Shown here: piece by piece, positions 54,857 to 63,492 of the stretch | Layout: every line of letters begins with the position of its first letter | Position numbering within the stretch: the first letter of the stretch is position 1 | Origin: Anaeromassilibacillus sp001305115 | GTDB taxonomy: Bacteria; Bacillota; Clostridia; Oscillospirales; Acutalibacteraceae | Assembly (NCBI GenBank): GCA_042854365.1 | Contig: AP031437.1 | Span: 806,001 to 870,000, forward strand | DNA: 64,000 bases | Direction: 5' to 3' | The notes under the pieces: model-generated | Seen by the model: only the letters and a program-made list of their open reading frames with translations | Database searches by the model: none | What the model was told of the DNA's origin: nothing | Made by a program: the position numbers and the translations under genes

Positions 54857-54884
54857 TTGACAAACCAATGATCTATGGTAAAAT
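54857..54884 (+). promoter_or_regulatory. Promoter of the MarR-family gene
   Basis: TTGACA and TAAAAT are 16 bases apart, about 100 bases before the ATG. Confidence 0.65.
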
Positions 54885-54987
54885 ATTACTTAAAATTTTT
54901 TAATTATATGCGATCAGGATGGTATCTTGTAGGTTTGCAGGAAACATCGTTGCACTTTTACGATGGATGTCCATGAGGAGGATCGCC

Positions 54988-55410
54988 ATGTTGGAAAAAA
55001 CCTTTAATGAGATCTATATGAAATTTAAACTGAATTTTTATAAAAATATTTTCCGCACGGTGAGTGAATGCAATAACCGGTTGAGCGCGACAGAGGCTTT
55101 TTCAGTCGAGGTGATCTATGCGATGCAGGGGCCTACGATTCGAGAATTTGCCGATTTTGTCAACATCTCGCAACCAAACGCTACGTATAAAATCAATTCT
55201 TTGGTGAAAAAAGGGTATATCAATAAGGTCAATTCGGCATCAGATAAACGGGAATACCATTTAGAGGTCACACAAAAATTCTTGGATTATTATCGCGTGA
55301 ACGACTGCTATATCCAAGAGGTTATGGAGAAGATTCGTAAACGTTTTTCTCCAGAAGAAGTCAAACAGTTTGAGCATGTTTTGCAGATTATGTCCGATGA
55401 ACTGATGTAG
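54988..55410 (+). CDS. MarR-family transcriptional regulator
   Basis: The 140-residue protein has the winged-helix pattern of MarR: a helical N-terminus for dimerisation, TIREFADFVNISQPNATYKINSLVKKGYI as the recognition HTH and wing KVNSASDKREYHLEVT. The DKRxY motif is a family hallmark. ATG 54988 follows GAGGAG by seven bases; the upstream in-frame start at 54919 has none. It lies 140 bases before the degV gene on the same strand and may be cotranscribed with it. The ligand and targets are unknown. Confidence 0.9.
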   Translation: MLEKTFNEIYMKFKLNFYKNIFRTVSECNNRLSATEAFSVEVIYAMQGPTIREFADFVNISQPNATYKINSLVKKGYINKVNSASDKREYHLEVTQKFLDYYRVNDCYIQEVMEKIRKRFSPEEVKQFEHVLQIMSDELM

Positions 55411-55552
55411 AATCACAAAGGATTGTATTTTGGGAATCCCAAGCGGAAAGGTCTATTATCATTTCGATCTTTCGGCTTTTATGTGGATAAATCGTTTCTC
55501 TAAAAGATGGATGAATCTTTTAGGAGGATTATTAAAAAGGTGGGTATTTATT

Positions 55553-56395
55553 ATGGCTATTCGAATTATTACGGACTCCACATCGGATATTTCGCAGGTA
55601 CAGGGCGAAAAGATGGGGATCACCATTGTCCCACTCAAGGTTGTATTTGAGGATGGGGAATATTTGGACGGTGTCACCCTCACGCCGGATGAATTCTATC
55701 AGAAACTGACTGTATGCAACGAACTTCCCCATACAAGCCAGCCGGCTCCGGAGGCCTTTTTGAAGTATTTTAAAGAGGCTAAGGAAGCAGGGGATGAAGT
55801 CATTGTTGTGCCAATCTCCAGCAAGTTGAGCGGTACTGTACAAAGTGCTGCTGTGGCCAAAGAACAGTGCGGCGCGGATAACGTGTTTATTGTGGATAGC
55901 TTGAATGCGACCATAGGCTTGCATCTGTTGATTGATATAGCGGTTTCTATGAGGGAAGAAGGAAAATCCGCAAAGGAGATTGTAGAGGCGCTTGAGGCTG
56001 CAAAGGAGCGGGTTTGCCTGCATATTGCAGCAGATACGCTGGAATATCTGAAAAAAGGTGGCCGTTTGACCAAAACGGCGGCGTTTGCAGGGACATTGAT
56101 GGGAATTAAACCATTGATTGGGTTGGAAGACGGCGTGGTCGCAGTACAGGGCAAACCGCGTGGCATGCAGCGCGCTTTGGAGGATATGATCGGCCTGATC
56201 GACAAGAACGGCGGTGTAGATACAAGTTATCCTGTCTATTTGGGATATGCGGGCGATCAGGAGACATTGGCTCCCTTTCAAAAATTTATTCAGGAAAAAC
56301 TTCCTCATGTCCGTCTTTGCACCAGCCCGGTGGGCAGCGTGATCGGAACCCATACCGGACCGGGGGCGCATTTTATTGCATATCTGAAAAAGTAA
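55553..56395 (+). CDS. DegV-family fatty-acid-binding protein
   Basis: The 280-residue protein begins IRIITDSTSDIS, the DegV signature, followed by TSQPAPEAF and the C-terminal GSVIGTHTGPGAHFIAY. DegV proteins bind fatty acids; the related FakB subunits present them to the kinase FakA for phosphorylation. No fakA gene is adjacent, so the role here cannot be fixed. ATG 55553 follows AAGGTGG; the in-frame start at 55430 lies between genes without a site. It ends at a strong terminator. Confidence 0.94.
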   Translation: MAIRIITDSTSDISQVQGEKMGITIVPLKVVFEDGEYLDGVTLTPDEFYQKLTVCNELPHTSQPAPEAFLKYFKEAKEAGDEVIVVPISSKLSGTVQSAAVAKEQCGADNVFIVDSLNATIGLHLLIDIAVSMREEGKSAKEIVEALEAAKERVCLHIAADTLEYLKKGGRLTKTAAFAGTLMGIKPLIGLEDGVVAVQGKPRGMQRALEDMIGLIDKNGGVDTSYPVYLGYAGDQETLAPFQKFIQEKLPHVRLCTSPVGSVIGTHTGPGAHFIAYLKK

Positions 56396-56403
56396 AAGGA
56401 CAT

Positions 56404-56449
56404 AAAAAAGCCTACATGAAAATCCATGGGTTTTCATGTAGGCTTTTTT
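56404..56449. terminator. Terminator of degV
   Basis: AAAAAAGCCTACATGAAAA and TTTTCATGTAGGCTTTTTT form a 19-bp perfect stem. Confidence 0.92.
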
Positions 56450-56734
56450 ACATGCTCTATCTAAGAACGTGGCAAGTTTTTTCGATCAGATTGCAAAAGG
56501 GACCAGATGAAAGGTTTGGGAGTCTGTTCGTTTATTTCATCAAAACTTTGTTGTGCGAGGGACAAACGCGACAGAGGGACAGGCAAAAGGAAGAGAGGGG
56601 TTCCTACTATGCCCGGAATGGAGTGAAAAACGGCTATTTCTCTATATAAAATGCTTATTGATTTTCAAAATGAAAACGAAAAATAAATCTGAACAAAATA
56701 AAGGACAAAATAGTATATTATTTTACCTTTCTTG

Positions 56735-56763
56735 TTGAAAATTTGTACAGAGTATGGCATAAT
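56735..56763 (+). promoter_or_regulatory. Promoter of the NSS transporter gene
   Basis: TTGAAA and CATAAT are 17 bases apart, 61 bases before the GTG start. Confidence 0.65.
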
Positions 56764-56823
56764 AAAATCCTACGCACTTCCGATCGCTAGACAAGGAAGT
56801 AAATTGAAATAGGAGGGTATTTT

Positions 56824-58179
56824 GTGGAAAAGAATAGGAGCAGCTTTTCCGGGAGGATTGGCTTTGTATTGGCGGCAGCGGGGTCCGCTGTTGGCTTGGG
56901 AAACATCTGGCGGTTTCCATATTTGGCAGCAAAATATGGCGGAGGAATTTTCCTCTTGATTTATGTGATTTTGGCGGTTACCTTTGGATTTTCGTTGATG
57001 ATCGCTGAAATTGCATTGGGGCGAAAGACAGGATTGAGTGCAGTTGGAGCATATCGGGCTTTAAACAAAAAATACTCATTTATTGGGAATTTAACCTCTT
57101 TGGTGCCGATGATTATTCTGCCGTATTATTGCGTGATCGGCGGATGGGTAATCAAATACTTTGCAGCATTTTTAAGCGGCCAGGGGACTGCCGCCGCGGG
57201 GGATACCTATTTTTCGAGTTTTACAGCGCAGACCGCACAGCCGATTGTTTGGTTCCTCATTTATGTGGCTGCTACGGCGGTTGTTGTGCTACTCGGCGTT
57301 GAAAAAGGTGTCGAGAAGGTCAGCAAAATTCTGATGCCGATCTTGGTGGTCCTGTCCATCGTCGTTTGTGTGTACACCATTTGTATGCCCGGAGCGATGG
57401 AAGGTGTCAAGTATTATCTCCTTCCGGATTTCAGCAAATTCTCTTCAACGACAGTGCTTGCAGCATTGGGGCAGTTGTTCTATTCTATGTCGCTGGCCAT
57501 GGGCATTATGATTACCTATGGTTCTTACATGAAAAAGGACGCAGATCTGGAAAAATCGGTAGGCCAAATTGAGCTTTTCGATACAGGAATTGCCTTTATG
57601 GCAGGCTTGATGATTGTCCCGGCTGTTTTCGTATTCTCGGGTGGGGATCAGGCACAGTTGAGCGCTGGCCCTAGCTTGATGTTCATTACACTTCCCAAGG
57701 TATTCAACAGTATGCCGATGGGGGGCGTGATCGGTTCAGCGTTCTTCTTGTTGGTGTTGTTTGCAGCTCTGACCTCTTCCATCTCCCTGATGGAAACGGT
57801 CGTCTCGATTTTGCAGGATAAGTTCCACTGGAATCGCCGCATGACCTGCCTGATTGTGTTTATCGGCATGGTGCTCATTGGAATTCCGTCCTCCCTTGGA
57901 TTTGGCGCTTGGGATTTCATCAAGCCGTTGGGTATGTCCATCTTGGATTTCTTCGACTTTATCAGCAACAGTGTTCTGATGCCGATTGTGGCGTTCCTGA
58001 CTTGCATCTTTGTTGGGTATGTAATCAAAACCAAGGTGGTTGTGGACGAGGTGAAAATTTCTTCCAAGTTCAAGAGAGAAAAGCTATTCAATGTGATGAT
58101 TAAATATGTAGCCCCCATTTTTATCGTGGCGATTTTGGTCAGTTCGGTACTGAATGCGTTTGGAATCATCACGATTTGA
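56824..58179 (+). CDS. NSS-family sodium-dependent transporter
   Basis: This neurotransmitter:sodium symporter homologue (LeuT type) imports an amino acid or related amine with Na+. The 451-residue protein has about 11 or 12 helices; helix 1 carries the family signature RIGFVLAAAGSAVGLGNIWR followed by FPYLAAKYGGG, with its unwound ion/substrate site. GTG 56824 follows AGGAGGG. It is monocistronic, between a strong promoter and a strong terminator. The amino acid transported cannot be told from sequence; bacterial relatives move Trp, Tyr, Leu or Ala. Confidence 0.95.
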   Translation: MEKNRSSFSGRIGFVLAAAGSAVGLGNIWRFPYLAAKYGGGIFLLIYVILAVTFGFSLMIAEIALGRKTGLSAVGAYRALNKKYSFIGNLTSLVPMIILPYYCVIGGWVIKYFAAFLSGQGTAAAGDTYFSSFTAQTAQPIVWFLIYVAATAVVVLLGVEKGVEKVSKILMPILVVLSIVVCVYTICMPGAMEGVKYYLLPDFSKFSSTTVLAALGQLFYSMSLAMGIMITYGSYMKKDADLEKSVGQIELFDTGIAFMAGLMIVPAVFVFSGGDQAQLSAGPSLMFITLPKVFNSMPMGGVIGSAFFLLVLFAALTSSISLMETVVSILQDKFHWNRRMTCLIVFIGMVLIGIPSSLGFGAWDFIKPLGMSILDFFDFISNSVLMPIVAFLTCIFVGYVIKTKVVVDEVKISSKFKREKLFNVMIKYVAPIFIVAILVSSVLNAFGIITI

Positions 58180-58292
58180 GGAATTGCTCGTATAAAGGCT
58201 TGCGTTCTACGATCTATTCCGATCCGGTCGAAGCGTTTGTTTGCTGGTGATGTTTCGATCATGCAGTCGTGCAAACATTGGATAAACCTGAT

Positions 58293-58339
58293 AAAGCGCC
58301 CTACATGGCAGTTATATAGCTGCCATGTAGGGCGCTTTT
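58293..58339 (+). terminator. Terminator of the NSS transporter gene
   Basis: AAAGCGCCCTACATGGCAG and CTGCCATGTAGGGCGCTTT form a 19-bp perfect stem, then a T. Confidence 0.9.
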
Positions 58340-58423
58340 CTGATAGAATATCGATAGAGATCAAAACTGTTTGTAGGTCCATCTCCGAGTCTTACATCCT
58401 AACCGCAGGGAATGCCAATAAGA

Positions 58424-58565
58424 AAAGAGGGTGCCCCCAAACTACGAGTCTTTGGATTCATAGGAAAGGGGCACCCTCTTTCTGTTTGGAAAAATATCTG
58501 CGTTTCTAAAAAAGGGAGGGTATCCTTCCATCATTTCAGGATTTTTGGGACACCCTCCCTTTTTA
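58424..58565 (+). repeat. Dispersed double-hairpin repeat, copy 3
   Basis: Same organisation and orientation as copies 1 and 2, with GAGGGTGCCCC, GGATTCATAGGAAAGG, CTGTTTGGAAAAATAT, ATCATTTCAGGATTTTTG and GGACACCCTCCCTTTTT. It is the most diverged of the three. It directly follows the NSS gene region and could terminate the minus-strand ABC gene. Confidence 0.8.
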
Positions 58566-58578
58566 AGGATACTAGATG

Positions 58579-60321
58579 TTATTTATCTTCCAAACCTTCA
58601 AACTGCATATTATAGTATTTTGCGTAAAGGCCGCCTTTAGCGAGAAGGGTTTTATGGTTGCCGCGCTCTTGAATCCCATCGTCGTCTAAAACTAAAATTT
58701 CGTCGGCGTTGCGGATTGTAGAAAGGCGATGGGCGATGACAATGGTGGTGCGGTCTTTTGCAAGCTTTTCCAAGCTTTTTTGGATGTGTTGCTCGCTTTC
58801 ATTGTCGAGGGCAGAAGTCGCTTCATCCAGAATCAATATTTTTGGATTCTTTAAAAATACCCGCGCGATGGAAAGGCGTTGTTTTTGTCCACCGGAAAGA
58901 CGCGTTCCGCGCTCTCCGACATCGGTATCGTAACCATCCGGAAGGCTGGTGATAAACTCATGGATGTTGGCATTTTTAGCGGCTTGTATAATTTCTTCCA
59001 TGCTTGCATTTGGTTTTCCGTAAGCGATATTATCCCGAATGGTTCCTCCAAACATATAGACGTCCTGCTGGACAATCCCGATGGCACTTCGCAAACTCTT
59101 CAAAGTCAGGCTGCGCACATCTTTGCCGTCGATTGATACAGATCCCCCTGTCACGTCGTAGAAACGGGGCAAAAGGGAACAAAGCGTGGTTTTTCCTCCA
59201 CCGGATGGCCCGACTAAAGCAACGGTTTCACCTGCACGGATATGAATGTCAACGTGATTCAGTACATTGCCGGAATCATCGTAGCGGAAAGAGACATTCT
59301 GATAATCGATTTCCCCATGTACATGTGCAAGCTCTTGTGCGTCCGGTGCGTCAATGATTTCTGGTTGTGTTTCCACAACCTCTAAGAAACGCTTGAATCC
59401 AGAATATCCCTTTTGGAACATCTCTGTGAATTCGATGAGCACGTCGATCGGATTGATAAAAATATTGATGTACAGAGCGTAAACGGCTAAATCTGTCACC
59501 AATATATCGCCTCGCGCAACAAAAAAGCCGCCGGAAACAAGCACTGTAGTAAACAAAATCCCCTGGAATAGGTTATTTCCTGCGTGGTAACTGCCCATTC
59601 GGCGGTAATTCCGCTCTTTGGAATCCAAGAATTGAAGATTGCTCTTTTCAAATTTTTGCCGCTCCAAATCCTCATTGGCAAAGGATTTCACCACGCGAAT
59701 ACCAGCCAAACTATCCTGTACACGTGCGTTGACACCGGCGATTTTCCGGCGGTTATCCATAAACACTGCACGCATTTTTTTATTTTGGTCGATGCAAAAT
59801 AGCAGCATGATGAGTGTAACCGCAGCCAAAATCAAGGTCATAGGCACATTGATCCAGAGTAGCAGCGCAAAGGACCCAACAATCTTTAATAAGGAAATAA
59901 AGATATTCTCTGGACCGTGGTGAGCCAGTTCCGAAATATCGAATAAGTCGGATACCAGCTTGCTCATCATTTCGCCCGTATTGTTGCGGTCGTAGTATGA
60001 GAACGACAGGCGCTGAAAGTGGTCGAATAGATCCTGCCGCATATCGCTTTCCATCCGGGCACCCATCACATGCCCTTGGTAGGTGATATAATACCGCCCT
60101 AAAAAGCGAAGAATGTACATCGCCAGTAGGCCGCCTGCCATCCAGGGAAGAATCCGATAGATGGCCTGCGCGCCATGGGTAAAAAGATCTCTTGTAGCCC
60201 AATTCAAAATCTGAGGAAACGCCAGGTCGACAACGCTGACGATCAGTGCGCAGAACATGTCCATCCAAAAGACAAATCGATAGGGTTTATAATATTTGAC
60301 AAATTTTTTAAATACAGGCAT
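58579..60321 (-). CDS. ABC-type multidrug/lipid exporter (fused membrane and ATPase domains)
   Basis: The 580-residue half-transporter has six membrane helices (~1-310, including the SYYDRNNTGEMMSKLVSD coupling region) and an ATPase domain with GPSGGGKTTLCSL (Walker A), LSGGQKQRLSIA (signature), ILILDEATSALD (Walker B) and IAHRLSTI (H-loop). All catalytic residues are kept, so it probably works as a homodimer like MsbA/Sav1866. The substrate is unknown. ATG 60321 follows AAGGAGG; the longer frame from 60339 has no better site. It lies 155 bases after the cyclophilin gene, with a terminator in between. Confidence 0.95.
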   Translation of the reverse strand: MPVFKKFVKYYKPYRFVFWMDMFCALIVSVVDLAFPQILNWATRDLFTHGAQAIYRILPWMAGGLLAMYILRFLGRYYITYQGHVMGARMESDMRQDLFDHFQRLSFSYYDRNNTGEMMSKLVSDLFDISELAHHGPENIFISLLKIVGSFALLLWINVPMTLILAAVTLIMLLFCIDQNKKMRAVFMDNRRKIAGVNARVQDSLAGIRVVKSFANEDLERQKFEKSNLQFLDSKERNYRRMGSYHAGNNLFQGILFTTVLVSGGFFVARGDILVTDLAVYALYINIFINPIDVLIEFTEMFQKGYSGFKRFLEVVETQPEIIDAPDAQELAHVHGEIDYQNVSFRYDDSGNVLNHVDIHIRAGETVALVGPSGGGKTTLCSLLPRFYDVTGGSVSIDGKDVRSLTLKSLRSAIGIVQQDVYMFGGTIRDNIAYGKPNASMEEIIQAAKNANIHEFITSLPDGYDTDVGERGTRLSGGQKQRLSIARVFLKNPKILILDEATSALDNESEQHIQKSLEKLAKDRTTIVIAHRLSTIRNADEILVLDDDGIQERGNHKTLLAKGGLYAKYYNMQFEGLEDK

Positions 60322-60390
60322 AGAACCTCCTTGGTACACAACGAAAATGGTGTAGATGAGGTAGACACAGAAAAATACGGCTTAAAAGGG

Positions 60391-60431
60391 AAACATATCC
60401 TAAATCCTACATGGATTCAGGATATGTTTTT
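60391..60431. terminator. Terminator of the cyclophilin gene
   Basis: AAACATATCCT and AGGATATGTTT pair, with a second stem AATCC/GGATT inside. It lies between the cyclophilin gene and the downstream ABC gene on the minus strand, and has T runs on both sides. Confidence 0.7.
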
Positions 60432-60476
60432 GTCTACAATCCATTTGCAACGATTCAGAAAGTGAAAATTTTGCTT

Positions 60477-60992
60477 TTAGAGCTTTTCTGGCTCTGGGTA
60501 GACCTCCCCAAAGGTTTCAACTGTGATCGACTGGATGGTCTGTTCCTCGTAAGGGCGGTCGCTGTAGTCCCGGCTGACGCTGACGATGCGGTCTGCTTCC
60601 TCCATACCGGAGATCACCTTGCCGAACGCTGCGTATTGCCCGTCCAAATGCGGAGCATCCTCCACCATAATGAAAAATTGCGAGCCGGCAGAATTGGGAT
60701 TCATGGCCCGCGCCATCGAGAGGACTCCACGTGTATGCTTCAAAGGATTCGGGAATCCATTTCCAGAGAATTCGCCTTTGATGCTATATCCAGGACCACC
60801 CATGCCGGTCCCTTGCGGATCACCGCCTTGGATCATAAACCCAGGGATGACGCGGTGAAAAATGGTACCATTGTAAAATCCCCTGCCAGCGAGGGAAAGA
60901 AAATTATTTACGGTATTTGGAGCTATTTCTGGGTAGAGTTCTGCCTGGATGGCACCTTCATTCGTTTTGATTGTAATGATCGGATTTTTCAT
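60477..60992 (-). CDS. Cyclophilin-type peptidyl-prolyl isomerase
   Basis: The 171-residue cytosolic protein is a compact cyclophilin: FHRVIPGFMIQGGDPQGTG (catalytic Arg and the GGDPxGTG loop), SAGSQFFIMVEDAPHLDG and YAAFGKVISGMEEADRIV. All core residues of the PPIase fold are present. ATG 60992 follows AGGAGA at nine bases; GTG 60998 is possible. There is no signal peptide, so it is the cytosolic PpiB type that helps protein folding. Confidence 0.95.
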   Translation of the reverse strand: MKNPIITIKTNEGAIQAELYPEIAPNTVNNFLSLAGRGFYNGTIFHRVIPGFMIQGGDPQGTGMGGPGYSIKGEFSGNGFPNPLKHTRGVLSMARAMNPNSAGSQFFIMVEDAPHLDGQYAAFGKVISGMEEADRIVSVSRDYSDRPYEEQTIQSITVETFGEVYPEPEKL

Positions 60993-61520
60993 ATACACCT
61001 ATCTCCTTCCATTGACCATTTGTACGATTGCGTTTTATTTCATTATACCGTGCTTCTTCAGAATCATCAAGGCGAAGAAACGGATTTTGGAGGTTTCCAT
61101 CAACCAATTGAAAAGGGATTTCTCTTTTTATGCTGTTGTGGTATAATTATTCCATATGGAAGGCGTGAAAAAGGGCTTAAATATTCCCTTTGTGGCGGCT
61201 ATTGGGAGGAAATTAGAGGGCCGGCGAACTGCCGGAACTTTGGAATCTACAGCGGCCAGAATGGATCGGGCAGATGTATCGCGGCTATTTAGTGGCTGGG
61301 GCGGATATAGCCAAGGGCAATACGTTCGGCGCAAACGTCGTCTGAAAAACGGTTTCCGTTGTGTTACACAAGTAAAAAAAGCCGTTGGCGTTCCTTTCGC
61401 CAAAGGGGATAGAAAAAGGGGAACGATATGCTAAGGGTCGAAACGGATTTCTTGCATGTTTCATAACTGTATGGTTATGATTCACACTTTAGCGGGCTTT
61501 TAAAGGACAGGGAAGGGTTT
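60993..61520 (+). other. Intergenic region holding a possible structured RNA or decayed gene
   Basis: About 530 bases. An extended -10 (TGGTATAAT, 61137-61145) could drive a transcript from about 61152. The following 280 bases are GC-rich with hairpins (CCGGC-GCCGG at ~61221-61236; GGCG...CGCC at ~61387-61402) and contain open frames on both strands that resemble no protein family I know. It could be an RNA, a leader of the next gene or a decayed coding region. Confidence 0.35.
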
Positions 61521-63401
61521 ATGCAAATTGTTGGGAAGTTGCTTTGTTCGATCTTGTGGATTCTATGTACGCTGGTCAGTATTGTTTTCGCAATTAGGCT
61601 CATACGGCTGAAAGAAAGAATCCAAACATATACGTGCAATCGAACGGGATCGGAATCGGAGGAGGAAGCAAAGCTTTATCGCAAGCAGATGCATATGGAA
61701 CTTACGGGCAGTTTGTTAAGTGGTTTCATTGCGATCGTCGGCTTTCTTTTTTCTTATAATATTCCTATCCCACAGCCATACTTTTTTCCCTCGGACTGCG
61801 AGTTTTCCCATCCTAGCCCTTACGAAATACAAATTGAAGCAGATCCATATGTAGAAATCTACTATACGTTAAATGGAGAACATCTTCCACAACAGGAAGG
61901 GAATCGTTATGAAGGCCCCATTACCCTGACGAAAAATACGGCGGTTGTCGCACAGAGTAAATTCCTGTGCTTCTGGAGCGAGCCGGCACAGGTAAACTGT
62001 ACCGTATACGACGCAGATCAATACCCGGAGGGGATGGACGCCAACCGCATAGAATTGCAGCAACGCCGCGTGGAATTATATGTGGGAGATATGTTCCCTT
62101 TATCTGTGGATATTTTTCCTGAGAATGCGATTCCTCCCATATTGGAGTGGGAGAGCAGCGATGACCATGTTGTGGCGGTGAATGATGAAGGAATCCTCAC
62201 TGCAAGGGAAACGGGTTCTGCTGTGGTAACCGTCAAGGTCGGCGTTTTAAATCTATCTTCTCATTGCGATGTGATTGTTCGAGAACGGAACTCGCAAGGA
62301 TTGCTTCCTGCGGAGAATCACTCCGGTTCCTCAGGCAGCCAGGTACATTCGACGCCAGTATCAAGGCCGAATGTACCGATTTCTTCCACGGAATCCTCTT
62401 TCGCGCCTGTTTCTTCGAAACCTTGGGTGCCTCCGACTCATCAGACAGATTCTTCCTATGTTCATGAGGAAGAACCATCCGTTCCACAGGTTGAACTTCC
62501 TACGACTTCAACGGTGCCGAAACCAGATGTTGTTTGGCCGGAGGTTTCCTCGAGTTCCAGCAAAATACCGGAATCCAGCAGCAGTAGCATCTCTTCCTCA
62601 ACCCCTTCGTCGCAGCCGGATGAACCGCCTTATCTGGTGAGAATTGATATACAGTCCTTGCCGGAGAAGACGATTTATTCAGTCAGTGACCGGCTGGATT
62701 TATCGGGCTTCGCCTTGTTGGCTACTTATAGCAATGGGGCGACAAGTATTGTCAAAAGTGGCTTTACATGTACGCCTATGAAACTTGAAACAGCCGGGAC
62801 CCAAGCAATCCGAGTATATTACGGCCAAAAAGAGACGTCTTTTTCGGTTGTTGTACAGGAAGATCCGATTGAGATTCTGGCATACCGTGTGGAAAAGGCC
62901 TATCAAGATGCTTCTGTCTTACAGAGCGCTTTTTCAGTTTCTTTTACAACCAATGTCGCATTTCAAGACGCCACATTGGAAATCGATGGTATGTCCGCCG
63001 AATGCCCCATGAGAAATTCGACGGAAGGGATGCAGTCCTTTGACCGCAAGTACTTTTCGAAACCTTCCTATGATATTACATTGAAAGTTACGGACAATAG
63101 CGGAAATCAGGACGAGGTCACCTTTACGGCGGAACTGGGAGAAGTGGACATTACGATCGAGCCTACCCAGGCGCAGATTGCGGCTGGAGAGGATCTGGAG
63201 CTTGTTGCGGACGTGCTAGGGATTGCCGGGCATTCTGTAAGATGGAGCAGCAGCGCCCCTTCGGTCGCGAGTGTGAGTGATCATAAGGTTCTTGGTAAGG
63301 ACTACAGTTCGGCCACTGTGTCTGGAAAGAAAAAGGGGCAGGCAACCATTACCGCAACGGTCGCCGGCAAAGAGGCGTCCTGTACGGTTACGGTCCATTG
63401 A
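61521..63401 (+). CDS. Membrane-anchored Ig-like domain protein
   Basis: The 626-residue protein has an N-terminal helix (~1-27), a charged cytosolic-looking loop and a second helix (LTGSLLSGFIAIVGFLFS, ~70-88), after which the large remainder is probably outside. It begins with a CHB_HEX-type domain (EIYYTLNGEHLPQQEGNRYEG), then a Big_2-like domain (~180-255), a Ser/Pro/Thr-rich linker (~260-375), a Big_3-like domain (~380-455) and another Big_2 domain at the end (SVRWSSSAPSVASVS). There is no catalytic domain. ATG 61521 follows GGGAAGGG. A role in surface glycan binding or adhesion is inferred. Confidence 0.85.
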   Translation: MQIVGKLLCSILWILCTLVSIVFAIRLIRLKERIQTYTCNRTGSESEEEAKLYRKQMHMELTGSLLSGFIAIVGFLFSYNIPIPQPYFFPSDCEFSHPSPYEIQIEADPYVEIYYTLNGEHLPQQEGNRYEGPITLTKNTAVVAQSKFLCFWSEPAQVNCTVYDADQYPEGMDANRIELQQRRVELYVGDMFPLSVDIFPENAIPPILEWESSDDHVVAVNDEGILTARETGSAVVTVKVGVLNLSSHCDVIVRERNSQGLLPAENHSGSSGSQVHSTPVSRPNVPISSTESSFAPVSSKPWVPPTHQTDSSYVHEEEPSVPQVELPTTSTVPKPDVVWPEVSSSSSKIPESSSSSISSSTPSSQPDEPPYLVRIDIQSLPEKTIYSVSDRLDLSGFALLATYSNGATSIVKSGFTCTPMKLETAGTQAIRVYYGQKETSFSVVVQEDPIEILAYRVEKAYQDASVLQSAFSVSFTTNVAFQDATLEIDGMSAECPMRNSTEGMQSFDRKYFSKPSYDITLKVTDNSGNQDEVTFTAELGEVDITIEPTQAQIAAGEDLELVADVLGIAGHSVRWSSSAPSVASVSDHKVLGKDYSSATVSGKKKGQATITATVAGKEASCTVTVH

Positions 63402-63492
63402 TCGATCAAAAGAACAGCGGTTGATATTTATAGTACAGCATGGCCCAGTAGAAAGAGAATTTTTTATTTGTCTTAGAAAGGGAAGATGCAAT

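Larger units (their letters stand above)
54165..54987. other. Intergenic region with terminator, repeat and promoter
   Basis: About 820 bases. It holds the terminator of the GH2 gene (54260-54310), repeat copy 2 (54492-54630) and a promoter for the MarR gene (54857-54884). No gene is seen. Confidence 0.6.
56396..56823 (+). other. Intergenic region with terminator and promoter
   Basis: About 430 bases. Besides the DegV terminator (56404-56449) and the transporter promoter (56735-56763), no gene is seen. Several very short frames (for example MPGME) have ribosome sites but stop at once. Confidence 0.55.
58180..58578. other. Intergenic region with terminator and repeat
   Basis: About 400 bases between the NSS gene and the converging ABC gene, holding a terminator (58293-58339) and repeat copy 3 (58424-58565). 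No gene is seen. Confidence 0.65.

Noticed and set aside
61190..61290. Cobalamin riboswitch (GGCCAGAAT resembling a B12 box)
   Set aside because: Only a partial match; the upstream core motifs are missing and the next gene has no link to cobalamin.
61156..61434. A 92-codon plus-strand frame and an overlapping minus-strand frame
   Set aside because: Neither has a clear ribosome site or known motif; the region is better kept as an RNA or decayed-gene candidate.
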